Shown piece after piece: positions 1 through 7,447 of a stretch of 8,023 nucleotides of DNA. Position 1 is the stretch's first letter. Each line of letters opens with the position of its first letter. Under the pieces are notes generated by a model. It was not told the DNA's origin and made no database searches. It saw only the letters and a program-made list of their open reading frames with translations. Source of the stretch: DASSFZ01 sp036514635. GTDB taxonomy: Bacteria > Chloroflexota > Anaerolineae > Fen-1058. The translations under genes were made by a program, and so were the position numbers. Location: positions 1 to 8,023 of the forward strand of contig DATBWU010000167.1 in NCBI GenBank assembly GCA_036514635.1, written 5' to 3'.

Positions 1-730
1 TCCCCCCCTGTCCCTCTCCCGCGCGCGGGAGAGGGGAGTCAGCGCGGCCAAGAAGCGCGGCGCCCCAGTCGGTGAGATGGAGGGCGGCTGAACTGTGCCA
101 TTCGACAGCGTCGAACCAGGCAAGGTAGGTGAGCACGCCGCGCAGAATGTTCTCAGGCTGCGCATCAGGATGGCTCTCATCGTCAAGGGCGGCGAGCGGG
201 ACAAGTTTCAGGAGCGTCGTGAGTCTAATGCGTTCGCCATGCGGGGCTTGCCGCAGAACCTCGAACAACGACGAAAGAGAGTGTGCTAGCGAGGCCAGGC
301 GCCAGCCCGGCAGCCGATAGGCGCACCACAGGTCGTCGTGTGAGCGATCGGAATCGATTGGGAAGGCCGCTTTGAAGAGCCGCGCCGCGTGCTCGTGATC
401 GGAAGCGTTCAGAAAGAGGGTCGCACGCGGGGTAGGCTTCAGGAAGCGGCCGGTGTGCGCGATAAGACCGGCGGCTTCGCACAGAAAGTGAATGAAGCGA
501 ATGCGTGCGGTGTCAAGCTCGCGTGCCACCCGCTTCCCCTCTTGTGCGCTGTCAGGTATGTTTTCCAACTGATCACGCACGACGAAGTGCTTGTTGATCC
601 AGACCAGGGCAGAGGGCGCCAGGAATCGTTTGCCGCGCGGCGCGATGTCGTTGGCGTGCAGGCAGCAGAGAAAGGTCAAAACATCATTGAGCAAATCCTC
701 TGCCGGTAGGTCATCAGGCATTGGCTTCAT
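1..730 (-). CDS. Hypothetical protein, possible winged-helix repeat protein (3' end outside window)
   Basis: An open frame of at least 243 codons begins at ATG 730 and reaches the left edge without a stop. I do not recognise the protein with certainty. It appears soluble, with no signal peptide or membrane segment. Residues 10-100 (DLLNDVLTFLCCLHAND, then RIRFIHFLCEAAGLI and GRFLKPTPRA) and residues 190-230 (ILRGVLTYLAWFDAVEW, then LHLTDWGAALLGRA) look like paired winged-helix units in which a helical bundle is followed by a wing ending in 'LTxWGxALL'. That pattern is seen in the N-terminal part of XPB/Ssl2-like helicase-domain proteins, so the resemblance is suggestive only. It lies 18 bases after the response regulator stop and is probably translated from the same mRNA. 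Its ribosome site is weak (GAGAAAG just before 730); a second ATG at 721 is equally possible. Residues 232-240 are encoded by a perfect palindrome, which may be a dispersed repeat inserted in frame. The CDS is real with good confidence; its function is not established. Confidence 0.72.
   Translation of the reverse strand, partial: MKPMPDDLPAEDLLNDVLTFLCCLHANDIAPRGKRFLAPSALVWINKHFVVRDQLENIPDSAQEGKRVARELDTARIRFIHFLCEAAGLIAHTGRFLKPTPRATLFLNASDHEHAARLFKAAFPIDSDRSHDDLWCAYRLPGWRLASLAHSLSSLFEVLRQAPHGERIRLTTLLKLVPLAALDDESHPDAQPENILRGVLTYLAWFDAVEWHSSAALHLTDWGAALLGRADSPLPRAGEGQGG
12..35. repeat. 24-bp perfect palindrome, REP-like dispersed repeat
   Basis: Bases 12-35 read identically on both strands: CCCTCTCCCGCG followed by its reverse complement. 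Such CCCTCTCCC...GGGAGAGGG palindromes are common dispersed elements in GC-rich bacterial genomes, and their minus-strand translation (PLPRAGEG) is a familiar product of spurious or invaded reading frames. Here it lies inside, and in frame with, the third gene of the operon. It is not followed by a T-run on the minus strand within the window, so I do not call it a terminator. Confidence 0.7.
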
Positions 731-748
731 CTTTCTCGGTTGAGAGGG

Positions 749-1423
749 TCATTGTGAAGCGCCGGGGTCTTGCTCGAAATCGTCGAGATCGATCAGACCC
801 AGTGCAACGGCGAGCGGGATAGCCTGGCCCATATTCGAGACGTCCTCACCTGAGAACGTGGCGAGCTTGTGCCGGATGGCTTGTTCCTGGTTTTTCTGCG
901 TATCCTCGTCCACACCGCGCCGCTCGGCGGCGGCTTTCCGCGATCGAGTGCGGAGGAAGGCCATGAAGGCGTCGATTTCGGCCCGGGTGGCGCGGATGTC
1001 CTTCCAGGTTGCGCGGTGCTTGCGCGGACGACCGCCCAACGTGACAATAGCAGCATGCACTTCGCGAATGTCCACGCCGACGTCCTTCTCCATGACGCGA
1101 TCGCAGCCGGCCTGCAAAGCGCCTTCACCCAGTTCGCCGGCGTAAGCTGTCAGCGCCAGCAAGCGTGTGTCGGGCGAGATTTCTCGCATGGCCCGAATCG
1201 TTTCGAATACGGTCACCTTATCCCAACCCTTGTACCGCAGGTCGAATAGCACGACATCCGGCTTGAGCTGGGTCACCACTTCGAGTGCCTGATCCGGATT
1301 CCACGCTTCTCCCACGACATCAATGTCGGCAAACACCCCCAGTTCGCGTACGAAGGTACGATGCTGAAAGGGTACATCTTCAGACACCACTAACTTGATA
1401 ACGCGCTTTTCGGACGAACTCAT
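749..1423 (-). CDS. NarL/FixJ-type response regulator with diverged LuxR-like HTH
   Basis: Predicted cytoplasmic response regulator of 224 residues. The receiver domain (about 7-126) has the acidic pair E15/D16, the phospho-acceptor D61 in PDVVLFDLR, switch residue T92 and conserved K113 in MEKDV, so it should be phosphorylatable. Residues 146-213 align with a LuxR/GerE helix-turn-helix: TRAEIDAFMAFL matches the usual TPREREVLxLI, the S, K, A, E and R of SRKAAAERR fit SNKEIAERL, EDTQKNQEQAIRHKL fits SEKTVKNHVSNILRKL, and QAIPLAVALGLI fits the last helix. Many consensus positions differ and about five extra residues follow the recognition helix, so DNA binding is inferred. The ATG at 1423 is preferred because GGAGGG lies 5 bases upstream. 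A GTG at 1450 overlaps the kinase stop but has no comparable site and would add nine basic residues. It is surely the partner of the upstream kinase, whose catalytic end is of the type that pairs with NarL regulators. Targets are unknown; the operon itself and the nearby CRISPR leader are candidates only. Confidence 0.93.
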   Translation of the reverse strand: MSSSEKRVIKLVVSEDVPFQHRTFVRELGVFADIDVVGEAWNPDQALEVVTQLKPDVVLFDLRYKGWDKVTVFETIRAMREISPDTRLLALTAYAGELGEGALQAGCDRVMEKDVGVDIREVHAAIVTLGGRPRKHRATWKDIRATRAEIDAFMAFLRTRSRKAAAERRGVDEDTQKNQEQAIRHKLATFSGEDVSNMGQAIPLAVALGLIDLDDFEQDPGASQ

Positions 1424-1428
1424 CTTGA

Positions 1429-1434
1429 CCCTCC
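1429..1434 (-). promoter_or_regulatory. Shine-Dalgarno site fixing the regulator start
   Basis: On the minus strand GGAGGG stands five bases (TCAAG) before ATG 1423. It supports the internal ATG over the GTG at 1450 that overlaps the kinase stop codon. Confidence 0.8.
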
Positions 1435-1446
1435 GGCGAAACAAAG

Positions 1447-4400
1447 TCACCTTGCGGATACACGCAGCGAATCGCCAGCATTGACGGGCATCTCTAGCGG
1501 TACCCGAGCGATGACCAGGAAACCCCGTCCAAAGGCGGGCCTGTTCCTAACCTCAAGCGTGCCGTGCACGGGCTTGAGGACGTTCCGCAGCACTTCAAAA
1601 TCGGTGGGCAATGGCTCTCGCGTCATGCCGGTGCCCTGATCTTCGACGGATAGAATCGCCCACTTAGGCTCGATCTCCAGTCGGACGCGAATCTGGTAAT
1701 CGCGGTCGGGATCTACCTTCGAATATTTGACCGCGTTCTGTAGCGCTTCTTTGGCGAATTGGATTAAAGCGGCAGCCATACGCTTATCGGTGAAGGGGTA
1801 GTCGTCGATGCAGCCTTCAAAAGCCGTGCATCGCCCCAGCCCATCTTTGGTTGCCAGGATGCGCAACGGTGAGCCGATACGGCCACGCGTGTCGGTGTCC
1901 GTGACGACCTGCGCTTCGACCGAATGCAGTGTAGACATACTCCGGGACAATACCTGCGCCACTTCCTTGATCTTTTCCAGGCGCACGCGATCTGGAATCT
2001 CTCGCCATTGTTTGACGAGTCTGTAGAGAGTCCAGCAAGTAGCCACGTACAGATCGCCCCGCACATCGTGGATCTGATCCTTATAGGCCTGCCGGATTTC
2101 CTCGTTAATCTGACGCAAGCGGGCAGCCTGAGCATGGCGCGTCGGCAGGTGCGCTCCGATGATTTGGGCAAACTCCTTCAACCGCGTTTCATCCGCCCCG
2201 GTGAATTGCGGTGGATCGCCCGGGCCGATTTTGTTTTCGCACAACAGGACCCCGGCGCAAGGCAGTCGACCGTCCGGATCGGGGATGGGTACGGCCAGGA
2301 GCGATTCGCGCTGGCCCGAAGCCAGATGGTCGAACTGCCCGATGTCTTCGCCGCGCCAGGCCCGATGTTCCCGAATATACGCACCGGCCCGGCGCAGTGG
2401 CTTCCCCGATGCTGCAACGTAGCCAAGCAGGCCGATGCCGTCGTCCGCGCCGATGCGATGTTGCAGCGATTGAAACTTGGCCGGATGAATGCGCTTCGAA
2501 GCCTCGATGGTGAGAATTGTGCGATCGGGTGAGGTGAGCCACAGCGAACATTCTTCGGCCGACAAGACATCCCCAATGAGGTGAAGATACATCGGATAGA
2601 GCGCACGCGCGTCGTCGTCGAGCGAGAGCCGGTTTTCCAATTCGCCCAGGCTTTGCTCGAGGCCGATCCAGCGTGTGTTGATCGCCTGTTCAATCGCCTG
2701 TCCGATCTGCACGGCGAGATTGATGATGTTGTTCTGGTCTTCGGGCGCGTAGGCATACTTGTGGAGGCTCTGGCAATCGAGCACGGCGACGACCGAGCCG
2801 CGCACCTGGATCGGCACGGCGATTTCGGCCATGACTTCGCGCTCTTCGGGCAGGATCGGCTCGAAGTAGGGATCGGCCCACACATCGTTCGCGACCATCG
2901 GCTTGCCAGACATGGCGGCCCAGCCGGCCAGCCCGCGTTGCAAGGGCTGCTCGTACGTCTCGGGGTCTTGCGAGGCATAGATCGGGTCTACGGCAACGGG
3001 ATAGAGTTTACCCGCTTCGCCGTTTAAGCCCAGCAGCGCGATGCTGTTGCTATGCGTTTGTGCTCGAGCGAGTTGCAGAATGGCAACGATCCACGGCTTG
3101 AGATGATGCCGGGCGTGAAACAAGTAGGCGTTCGGCGCCCAGCGGTTCTGATCGCGCAGGCGGTCTTCAGCCAGAGCCAGTGCATCGGCTGCTTCGCGCC
3201 AATAGGCGGCGATGGGAGCAACATCCTCCGAGCACAACGATTGTCCCCACACGCTGAGCGCCCAACACGTCCCGGCCGGATCGGTCATCGGCACGACGAT
3301 AGCCGGGCGACCAGCCTTCAGGGCTGTCGTCAGGCGGCGCACGTTGCGAGACGAGGTGTACGCCCGGGCGATCTCCGCGAGCAGGCGTGTGCCGTCACGC
3401 TCGTAGAGCGGCTGCTGGCGAGTCATCGCCTCCTGCCAACGCGGACTATCCGCCAGGCTGAACTCCAGCCCCAGCAGTTGAACGCGATACATGCGATTGA
3501 TCTGCTGCACCAGATCGCTGCCGGCTGACACGTCGCGCACCCGCAGCCGTCGCCCTTCCGCGTCCAATTGCACAATCATCGATTCGAAGCCGCAGGCCTT
3601 CAGGCTGTCGCGGACGGATCGCAACGCGTGACTAGGTGTAGGAGCGCCCTCCCGATGCAAAGCGCCTGCGGCGCGGGCCAATTCATCGTAGAGCCTCTGG
3701 CGGCGCAGATAGGAATATGGGGCAGTGAACAACACAACGACGTGCTTCAGCCGGCCTCCATCCATTTTAGGCTGGGCGCTGACCCGTACAGGTATTGCGC
3801 TACCATCTTTGCGGCGCAACATGGTGGAATATTGGCTGGCGATGCCGTTGGGGCGCTTGGCCCATTCGCGCCGAACGGCCTCCTGCTGCGACTCGGGTAC
3901 AAATGACAAGAAGTGCTGCCCAATAACCTCGTCGCGCGTGTAACCCAGCAGTGTCAGCAGACTTTCATTAGCGTGGGTGATGATGCCATCCGGGTTTTCG
4001 CTCAGCGCACCGGTCTCGACGACATCCAACAAATCTTCCAGCGCATCCCGATCAGTAGTCGATGTGGTCAGGTTCGAGTCGTGAACCGTTTCGAGCATCG
4101 GATCGACGAGATGTGCGGCCAGCAGATTCGCGGCGCTGTTCAAAATGCTGTAGTCCTCAGCGTCGAGCCGCGATCCCGGATCGTGTGGAGCTCCGCATAG
4201 CCAGCCGAAGCGTTGTCCACCCAGCATGATCGCCATGCAGAGCAGACCCGATATGCCTTCAACCTCACGCATAGGGCTGCTGGCTGAGTCGACCGGATGC
4301 AGTTCGAATTCGGGCGGAGCCGGGAAGCGCTCTTCGCCGTGCGCCGCGACCCAGTTCACCAACCGGAATTTACCGGCCTCCTCGATCAGAAAGCCCACAT

Positions 4401-6561
4401 TCATGCCGAATGCATCGGAGATCAGCAAGGCCGCCACGTCCAGATAGTGCAGGTCACGCCGATCGCCGGCACTCAGATAGCCGTTGAGCAGTTTTAGGAC
4501 GGCGTAGCGATCGGCACGAATCCAGCGCTGCAGGTAGTCGTAGGTTTTGACGATGCGATCGGCGATGAACGGTGCGATGATGACGGCCCGAGCGGCATGC
4601 AGGCCGGAATAGAAGTCCGGCTGAAATTTGTCGAGCGCCAGCACGCCGACCGGATCGCCGGATGGCTGGCGGAGCAGCGGAATGCCCAGCCAGGATCGGG
4701 CGTGCTGATCCGGCAGGGGGTCGGAGGCCGGTCGGCCCACGCACAGGCCTGGATCACTGAACGAGGCGAATTCGGTTCGGATATCGCCCGAGTAGCGAAC
4801 CCGGCGTGTTCGATACGCTTCTGCGTTCGGATAGTCGCCGTTGAGATCGAACTCCAGCCGCCGCACGTCGCCGGGGTTAGCAAAGCCGTCGGAGGCGACG
4901 ATGCGCAAATGATCACCTTCTGCGCGTTGTACCGAAATGGCATCGTAGTCGATGAGTTGCTGGATGACGGCGAAGATGGGGCCGAGCAACGCCTCAACCG
5001 TCTCGGCAGTGGGGGTGGTGGCAACGCCGGCCAGTCCCCAACGGTTCACGTCTTCGCCGTGCAGCAACGCCTGTCGCCGCAACACGCCAGCCAGAACGAG
5101 GGAGACCTGCGCGGCACACAGGTTTAAGAGCTGGAGGTCTGCGTCGCTATAAAAGCCGGGATTATCCGACTGCATGGCCATGACGCCGAAGACCCGTCCC
5201 TGGACAGACAGCGGCGCACCGGCCCAGCAGCGGCAGGGGAAGTCGTCGTGAATGCCGGGCGCCGACTGAGGTGATTGCGTGTCGTGGGAGGTGATGGTAT
5301 CGGAGATGAGCAACGGCCGGTTGTGGCAGATGACCCATTCGGTGTACCCAAGGTCTGACCACTCACGCGTCCTGTACGACTCGGGCTGCTGCCGCCGATA
5401 GTACGCCGGGAACTCGACGGTGTTCACCCGCCGATCGTATAGCGCGATGTACCAGGAGTCGACGTTGATGATCTTGCCGACCTGGTCGCGAACCTGGCGC
5501 AAGATGTCGGGCAGTTCGCGACTTTCCTGGCCGAGGGCGACGCTGCCCAGTTCAAGGAGCGCTTCGATCTGAAGGCCGGCAGTATGGGCTAGCTCGATCA
5601 GCTGTGCGCGCTCTTCAGCCGGTATCTCGAAGCCGGTACCCGCTGCTCGCACCGAGTTGGCGATTGCCCGCGCACCCTGTGCGCGACCCAGGCTGTCGTG
5701 GCCGCGTACACGCACGCCGGTGACCTCCACCGGATAGGCCAGCCCGGTTTTGTCACGAAAGGTGAGTTGTGCTCTTTCGCCGACAGTGTCGTTCTCGATA
5801 GCGATCTTGAGCGGGCAGTCCGCGCAGGGTTGGTCCGCGCCGGCCAGATACTGGTAACATTTTTGGTTCAAGAGTGACGGGCCGTGGCGCCGGGCTAGGC
5901 GCGCGTTGGAGAGCAGCAGAGTGAAGTCGGAGGAGATCAGGTAGGCGTTGGTGTCAGATGTCTCTACTTCACGCTTCGCCTCTTCGATCAGCTGCTGCAA
6001 GGTAATGACGCGCATGTGCTGAAGAACGGCGCCGAGACCGCAGAAGACGATGATCCGAAGGGCTGGGGACCAAAGCCCTGCCGGCAGCTGCAGCACGGCG
6101 TCGATACCAAAGGAAGCAACCAACGATAGCGCCACCGTGATCGCCGTGGATGAAAAGCTGGAGTACCAGGCGACGAGAGCAATCGGCAGGGCGAAGGCGA
6201 GTGACGCGGGCACACCGGGAGCGCTGCTGGTGAAGGTGATGAGACTGGCGAACAGCAAGTCAAGAATCGCCTGCATCCACCGGACGCGCTGCATTCCGAG
6301 CCGGTAGCGGAACCGGCCCCAAATGATGAACTGGGCCGTGGCATAACCCAGAAAGGCGATGGCAGTCGGAATGATCAACGGCGCAATCCAGCCGGGTTTA
6401 TAATCGGGGACGGTGAGGGCACGCGCCAACACCAGCAGAGCCAGGAAGAGGCGCGCGAAAAGGATGGACTGCATGCCCAGATGTGTCACCCGGCGCCAGT
6501 CTGGCACTTTACGCACCAAACGACGCACGGCGGTTTCGGCGGTGAGATGTTGCCTGCTCAT
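1447..6561 (-). CDS. Giant membrane-anchored multi-GAF/PAS sensor histidine kinase
   Basis: A 1704-residue sensor kinase, predicted to autophosphorylate and pass phosphate to the regulator encoded next. Residues 29-187 contain about six hydrophobic helices with short loops, an integral membrane module with no large external domain. Residues 201-300 form a PAS-like domain with C235, C246 and C249 (KCYQYL...PCADCP). GAF domains follow at roughly 330-495, 515-672 and 685-825 (the third most diverged), then a clear PAS at 842-946 (NPDGIITHANESLLTLLGYTR), then GAFs at about 955-1130, 1145-1292 (hallmark GLAGWAAMSGKPMVANDV) and 1300-1472. The dimerisation helix has H1498 in QIHDVRGDL, as in HisKA_3/DesK-NarL-type kinases. 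The ATPase domain (1585-1690) shows the N-box EALQNAVKYS (N1609) and G1 box DQGTG (D1641), but the usual GxGL box is not evident. The ATG at 6561 is chosen over the adjacent GTG 6564 because AGGAGG lies six bases upstream. The stop is 23 bases before the regulator ATG. Ligands cannot be read from sequence; the GAF number suggests integration of several small-molecule or redox cues. Confidence 0.95.
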   Translation of the reverse strand: MSRQHLTAETAVRRLVRKVPDWRRVTHLGMQSILFARLFLALLVLARALTVPDYKPGWIAPLIIPTAIAFLGYATAQFIIWGRFRYRLGMQRVRWMQAILDLLFASLITFTSSAPGVPASLAFALPIALVAWYSSFSSTAITVALSLVASFGIDAVLQLPAGLWSPALRIIVFCGLGAVLQHMRVITLQQLIEEAKREVETSDTNAYLISSDFTLLLSNARLARRHGPSLLNQKCYQYLAGADQPCADCPLKIAIENDTVGERAQLTFRDKTGLAYPVEVTGVRVRGHDSLGRAQGARAIANSVRAAGTGFEIPAEERAQLIELAHTAGLQIEALLELGSVALGQESRELPDILRQVRDQVGKIINVDSWYIALYDRRVNTVEFPAYYRRQQPESYRTREWSDLGYTEWVICHNRPLLISDTITSHDTQSPQSAPGIHDDFPCRCWAGAPLSVQGRVFGVMAMQSDNPGFYSDADLQLLNLCAAQVSLVLAGVLRRQALLHGEDVNRWGLAGVATTPTAETVEALLGPIFAVIQQLIDYDAISVQRAEGDHLRIVASDGFANPGDVRRLEFDLNGDYPNAEAYRTRRVRYSGDIRTEFASFSDPGLCVGRPASDPLPDQHARSWLGIPLLRQPSGDPVGVLALDKFQPDFYSGLHAARAVIIAPFIADRIVKTYDYLQRWIRADRYAVLKLLNGYLSAGDRRDLHYLDVAALLISDAFGMNVGFLIEEAGKFRLVNWVAAHGEERFPAPPEFELHPVDSASSPMREVEGISGLLCMAIMLGGQRFGWLCGAPHDPGSRLDAEDYSILNSAANLLAAHLVDPMLETVHDSNLTTSTTDRDALEDLLDVVETGALSENPDGIITHANESLLTLLGYTRDEVIGQHFLSFVPESQQEAVRREWAKRPNGIASQYSTMLRRKDGSAIPVRVSAQPKMDGGRLKHVVVLFTAPYSYLRRQRLYDELARAAGALHREGAPTPSHALRSVRDSLKACGFESMIVQLDAEGRRLRVRDVSAGSDLVQQINRMYRVQLLGLEFSLADSPRWQEAMTRQQPLYERDGTRLLAEIARAYTSSRNVRRLTTALKAGRPAIVVPMTDPAGTCWALSVWGQSLCSEDVAPIAAYWREAADALALAEDRLRDQNRWAPNAYLFHARHHLKPWIVAILQLARAQTHSNSIALLGLNGEAGKLYPVAVDPIYASQDPETYEQPLQRGLAGWAAMSGKPMVANDVWADPYFEPILPEEREVMAEIAVPIQVRGSVVAVLDCQSLHKYAYAPEDQNNIINLAVQIGQAIEQAINTRWIGLEQSLGELENRLSLDDDARALYPMYLHLIGDVLSAEECSLWLTSPDRTILTIEASKRIHPAKFQSLQHRIGADDGIGLLGYVAASGKPLRRAGAYIREHRAWRGEDIGQFDHLASGQRESLLAVPIPDPDGRLPCAGVLLCENKIGPGDPPQFTGADETRLKEFAQIIGAHLPTRHAQAARLRQINEEIRQAYKDQIHDVRGDLYVATCWTLYRLVKQWREIPDRVRLEKIKEVAQVLSRSMSTLHSVEAQVVTDTDTRGRIGSPLRILATKDGLGRCTAFEGCIDDYPFTDKRMAAALIQFAKEALQNAVKYSKVDPDRDYQIRVRLEIEPKWAILSVEDQGTGMTREPLPTDFEVLRNVLKPVHGTLEVRNRPAFGRGFLVIARVPLEMPVNAGDSLRVSAR

Positions 6562-6567
6562 CACTCA

Positions 6568-6573
6568 CCTCCT
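6568..6573 (-). promoter_or_regulatory. Strong Shine-Dalgarno site of the kinase gene
   Basis: The minus strand reads AGGAGGTGA, a near-perfect anti-16S match, with AGGAGG six bases before ATG 6561 and only three bases before GTG 6564. The spacing favours the ATG. Confidence 0.85.
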
Positions 6574-6843
6574 GGTGTGCGGCGCTGCGGAAGACCTGGG
6601 AATGTGCCTGTACCGCACTGCGGCTCTGACGGTCTCAGCAGCCAGGCATGGCTCGAGACGCTATCATGTTAAAGCGAAAGACACGCCGGCGCTAGTCGCG
6701 AACGGACTAAATGTGCCCCGCGATCGACTGCATTCATGGTATGGTAACACTAACGCCAGGGCCAGGATGCGTCAGGGGCCGGCAGCCCACTTCGAGCGTG
6801 GCCGGCCGAAAAAGCAACGCGGAAAAGTAACGCCGATCCGGTC
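6574..6843. other. Kinase upstream region, no gene seen
   Basis: About 270 bases between the kinase ribosome site and the first repeat element. Open frames here on both strands overlap the kinase start or repeat DNA, lack ribosome sites and give low-complexity Arg/Ala-rich translations, so I call none. The operon promoter should lie here, reading leftward, but I see no pair of -35/-10 boxes good enough to name. Confidence 0.5.
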
Positions 6844-7051
6844 TTAGAGCCTGTCTGAAAAGGCTCGATGGTTAACCACCACGCCCTGTCCGGCGCTTCG
6901 CGTCGGGGGCGCGCTAGGCGAGGCACGACCCCGCAGAAAGATGCGGGGCAAGCGACACCAAGAAACACCAAGAAAACCTTAGTGCTGCTTTGTGCCGCTT
7001 GTCCCCTTCAGGGGATGGTGTCTTGGTGGTGAGTTTTAAGACGGGCTCTTA
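6844..7051. mobile_element. MITE-like element with TTA target duplication
   Basis: A 202-bp non-coding element (6847-7048) bounded by imperfect 15-bp inverted repeats: GAGCCTGTCTGAAAA at 6847-6861 and TTTTAAGACGGGCTC at 7034-7048, matching at 13 of 15 positions. Both ends are flanked by TTA (6844-6846 and 7049-7051), as expected of a three-base target duplication. TNA duplications and GAG-type ends recall some IS5-family elements, but I cannot name a parent. Inside are a perfect 7-bp hairpin at 6929-6948 (CCCCGCA, loop GAAAGA, TGCGGGG), a shorter one near 7010 (TCCCC-TTCA-GGGGA region), and ACACCAAG/CTTGGTG complementary motifs. It has no transposase and would need one supplied elsewhere. It sits between the kinase gene and the CRISPR leader. 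Confidence 0.6.
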
Positions 7052-7184
7052 GGAAGTTCTCTGGTGATTACACACATGTCATAAAAACCACAGAGACACG
7101 GAGCGCACGGAGCAACCCTATTGGCTTTTCTCCGTGTCTTTGTGCCTCCGTGGTGAGCTGTGAATAATCACCAGGAAGTTCTCT
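7051..7184. repeat. Palindromic repeat element bounded by 12-bp direct repeats
   Basis: AGGAAGTTCTCT occurs at 7051-7062 and again at 7173-7184. Directly inside the two copies are inverted ends GGTGATTA (7063-7070) and TAATCACC (7165-7172). The core is a long imperfect palindrome, arm 7087-7112 (ACCACAGAGACACGGAG...) against 7130-7154 (CTCCGTGTCTTTGTG...), with about 20 of 25 positions complementary. This 'ACCACAGAGACACGGAG' type of palindrome is a widespread dispersed repeat in bacterial genomes. The 12-bp direct repeat may be a target duplication, making this a small insertion placed next to the first element. It has no coding capacity. Confidence 0.6.
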
Positions 7185-7447
7185 ATTGACTGCCAAGGTT
7201 CTCGTGATAGAATACAGCCAGCCGAGTCTTCATATCGATTGGGCGACAGACAGGCAATGAGTTTGTGAAGTGAGCAGCAGAATTGTTAAATCGAGCCGTT
7301 TTTACCCGAAGTGTTTTCGCCGATAGACTGGTGGAGGACGATTCGACTTTAGAGAGGTGGTTTGATGGTCAAAGTGGAGGTGCTTCCGAGCTTGAGGGCA
7401 TGTCCAAGACTGAAAATGGGGAGAAGTCGAGAAAGATTAAGACTGCG
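7185..7447 (+). promoter_or_regulatory. CRISPR leader
   Basis: 263 bases immediately upstream of the first repeat, on the side predicted to be 5' because the repeats end in ATTGAAAC. It is visibly less GC-rich than the kinase operon and non-coding. The only frame of note starts at a TTG (7283) and runs into the array, so it is not credible as a gene. It contains the promoter at 7186-7213, giving an expected leader transcript of about 230 bases before repeat 1. New spacers would be added at the 7447/7448 boundary. Confidence 0.7.
7186..7213 (+). promoter_or_regulatory. Sigma70-like extended -10 promoter of the CRISPR array
   Basis: TTGACT (7186-7191) and TAGAAT (7208-7213) are separated by 16 bases, each matching consensus at five of six positions. 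TG at 7205-7206 adds an extended -10. It reads rightward toward the array and is the only strong promoter I see in the intergenic region. Its -35 box begins two bases after the right end of the second repeat element. Confidence 0.65.

Noticed and set aside
95..709. Short plus-strand frames opposite the third gene
   Set aside because: They are antisense shadows of the continuous minus-strand frame from 730 to the left edge, which has much more protein-like composition.
749..1450. GTG at 1450 as regulator start, overlapping the kinase stop
   Set aside because: The ATG at 1423 has a strong GGAGGG site at good spacing, and the receiver domain begins right after it; the extra nine residues match nothing.
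6929..6948. Hairpin CCCCGCA/TGCGGGG considered as a terminator
   Set aside because: No T-run follows on either strand, and no gene ends nearby; it is part of the repeat element.
6413..6971. Open frames on both strands upstream of the kinase (6413-6847 plus, 6750-6971 minus)
   Set aside because: The first is antisense to the kinase start; the second lies partly in the MITE-like element. Both give Arg/Ala/Pro-rich low-complexity proteins without ribosome sites.
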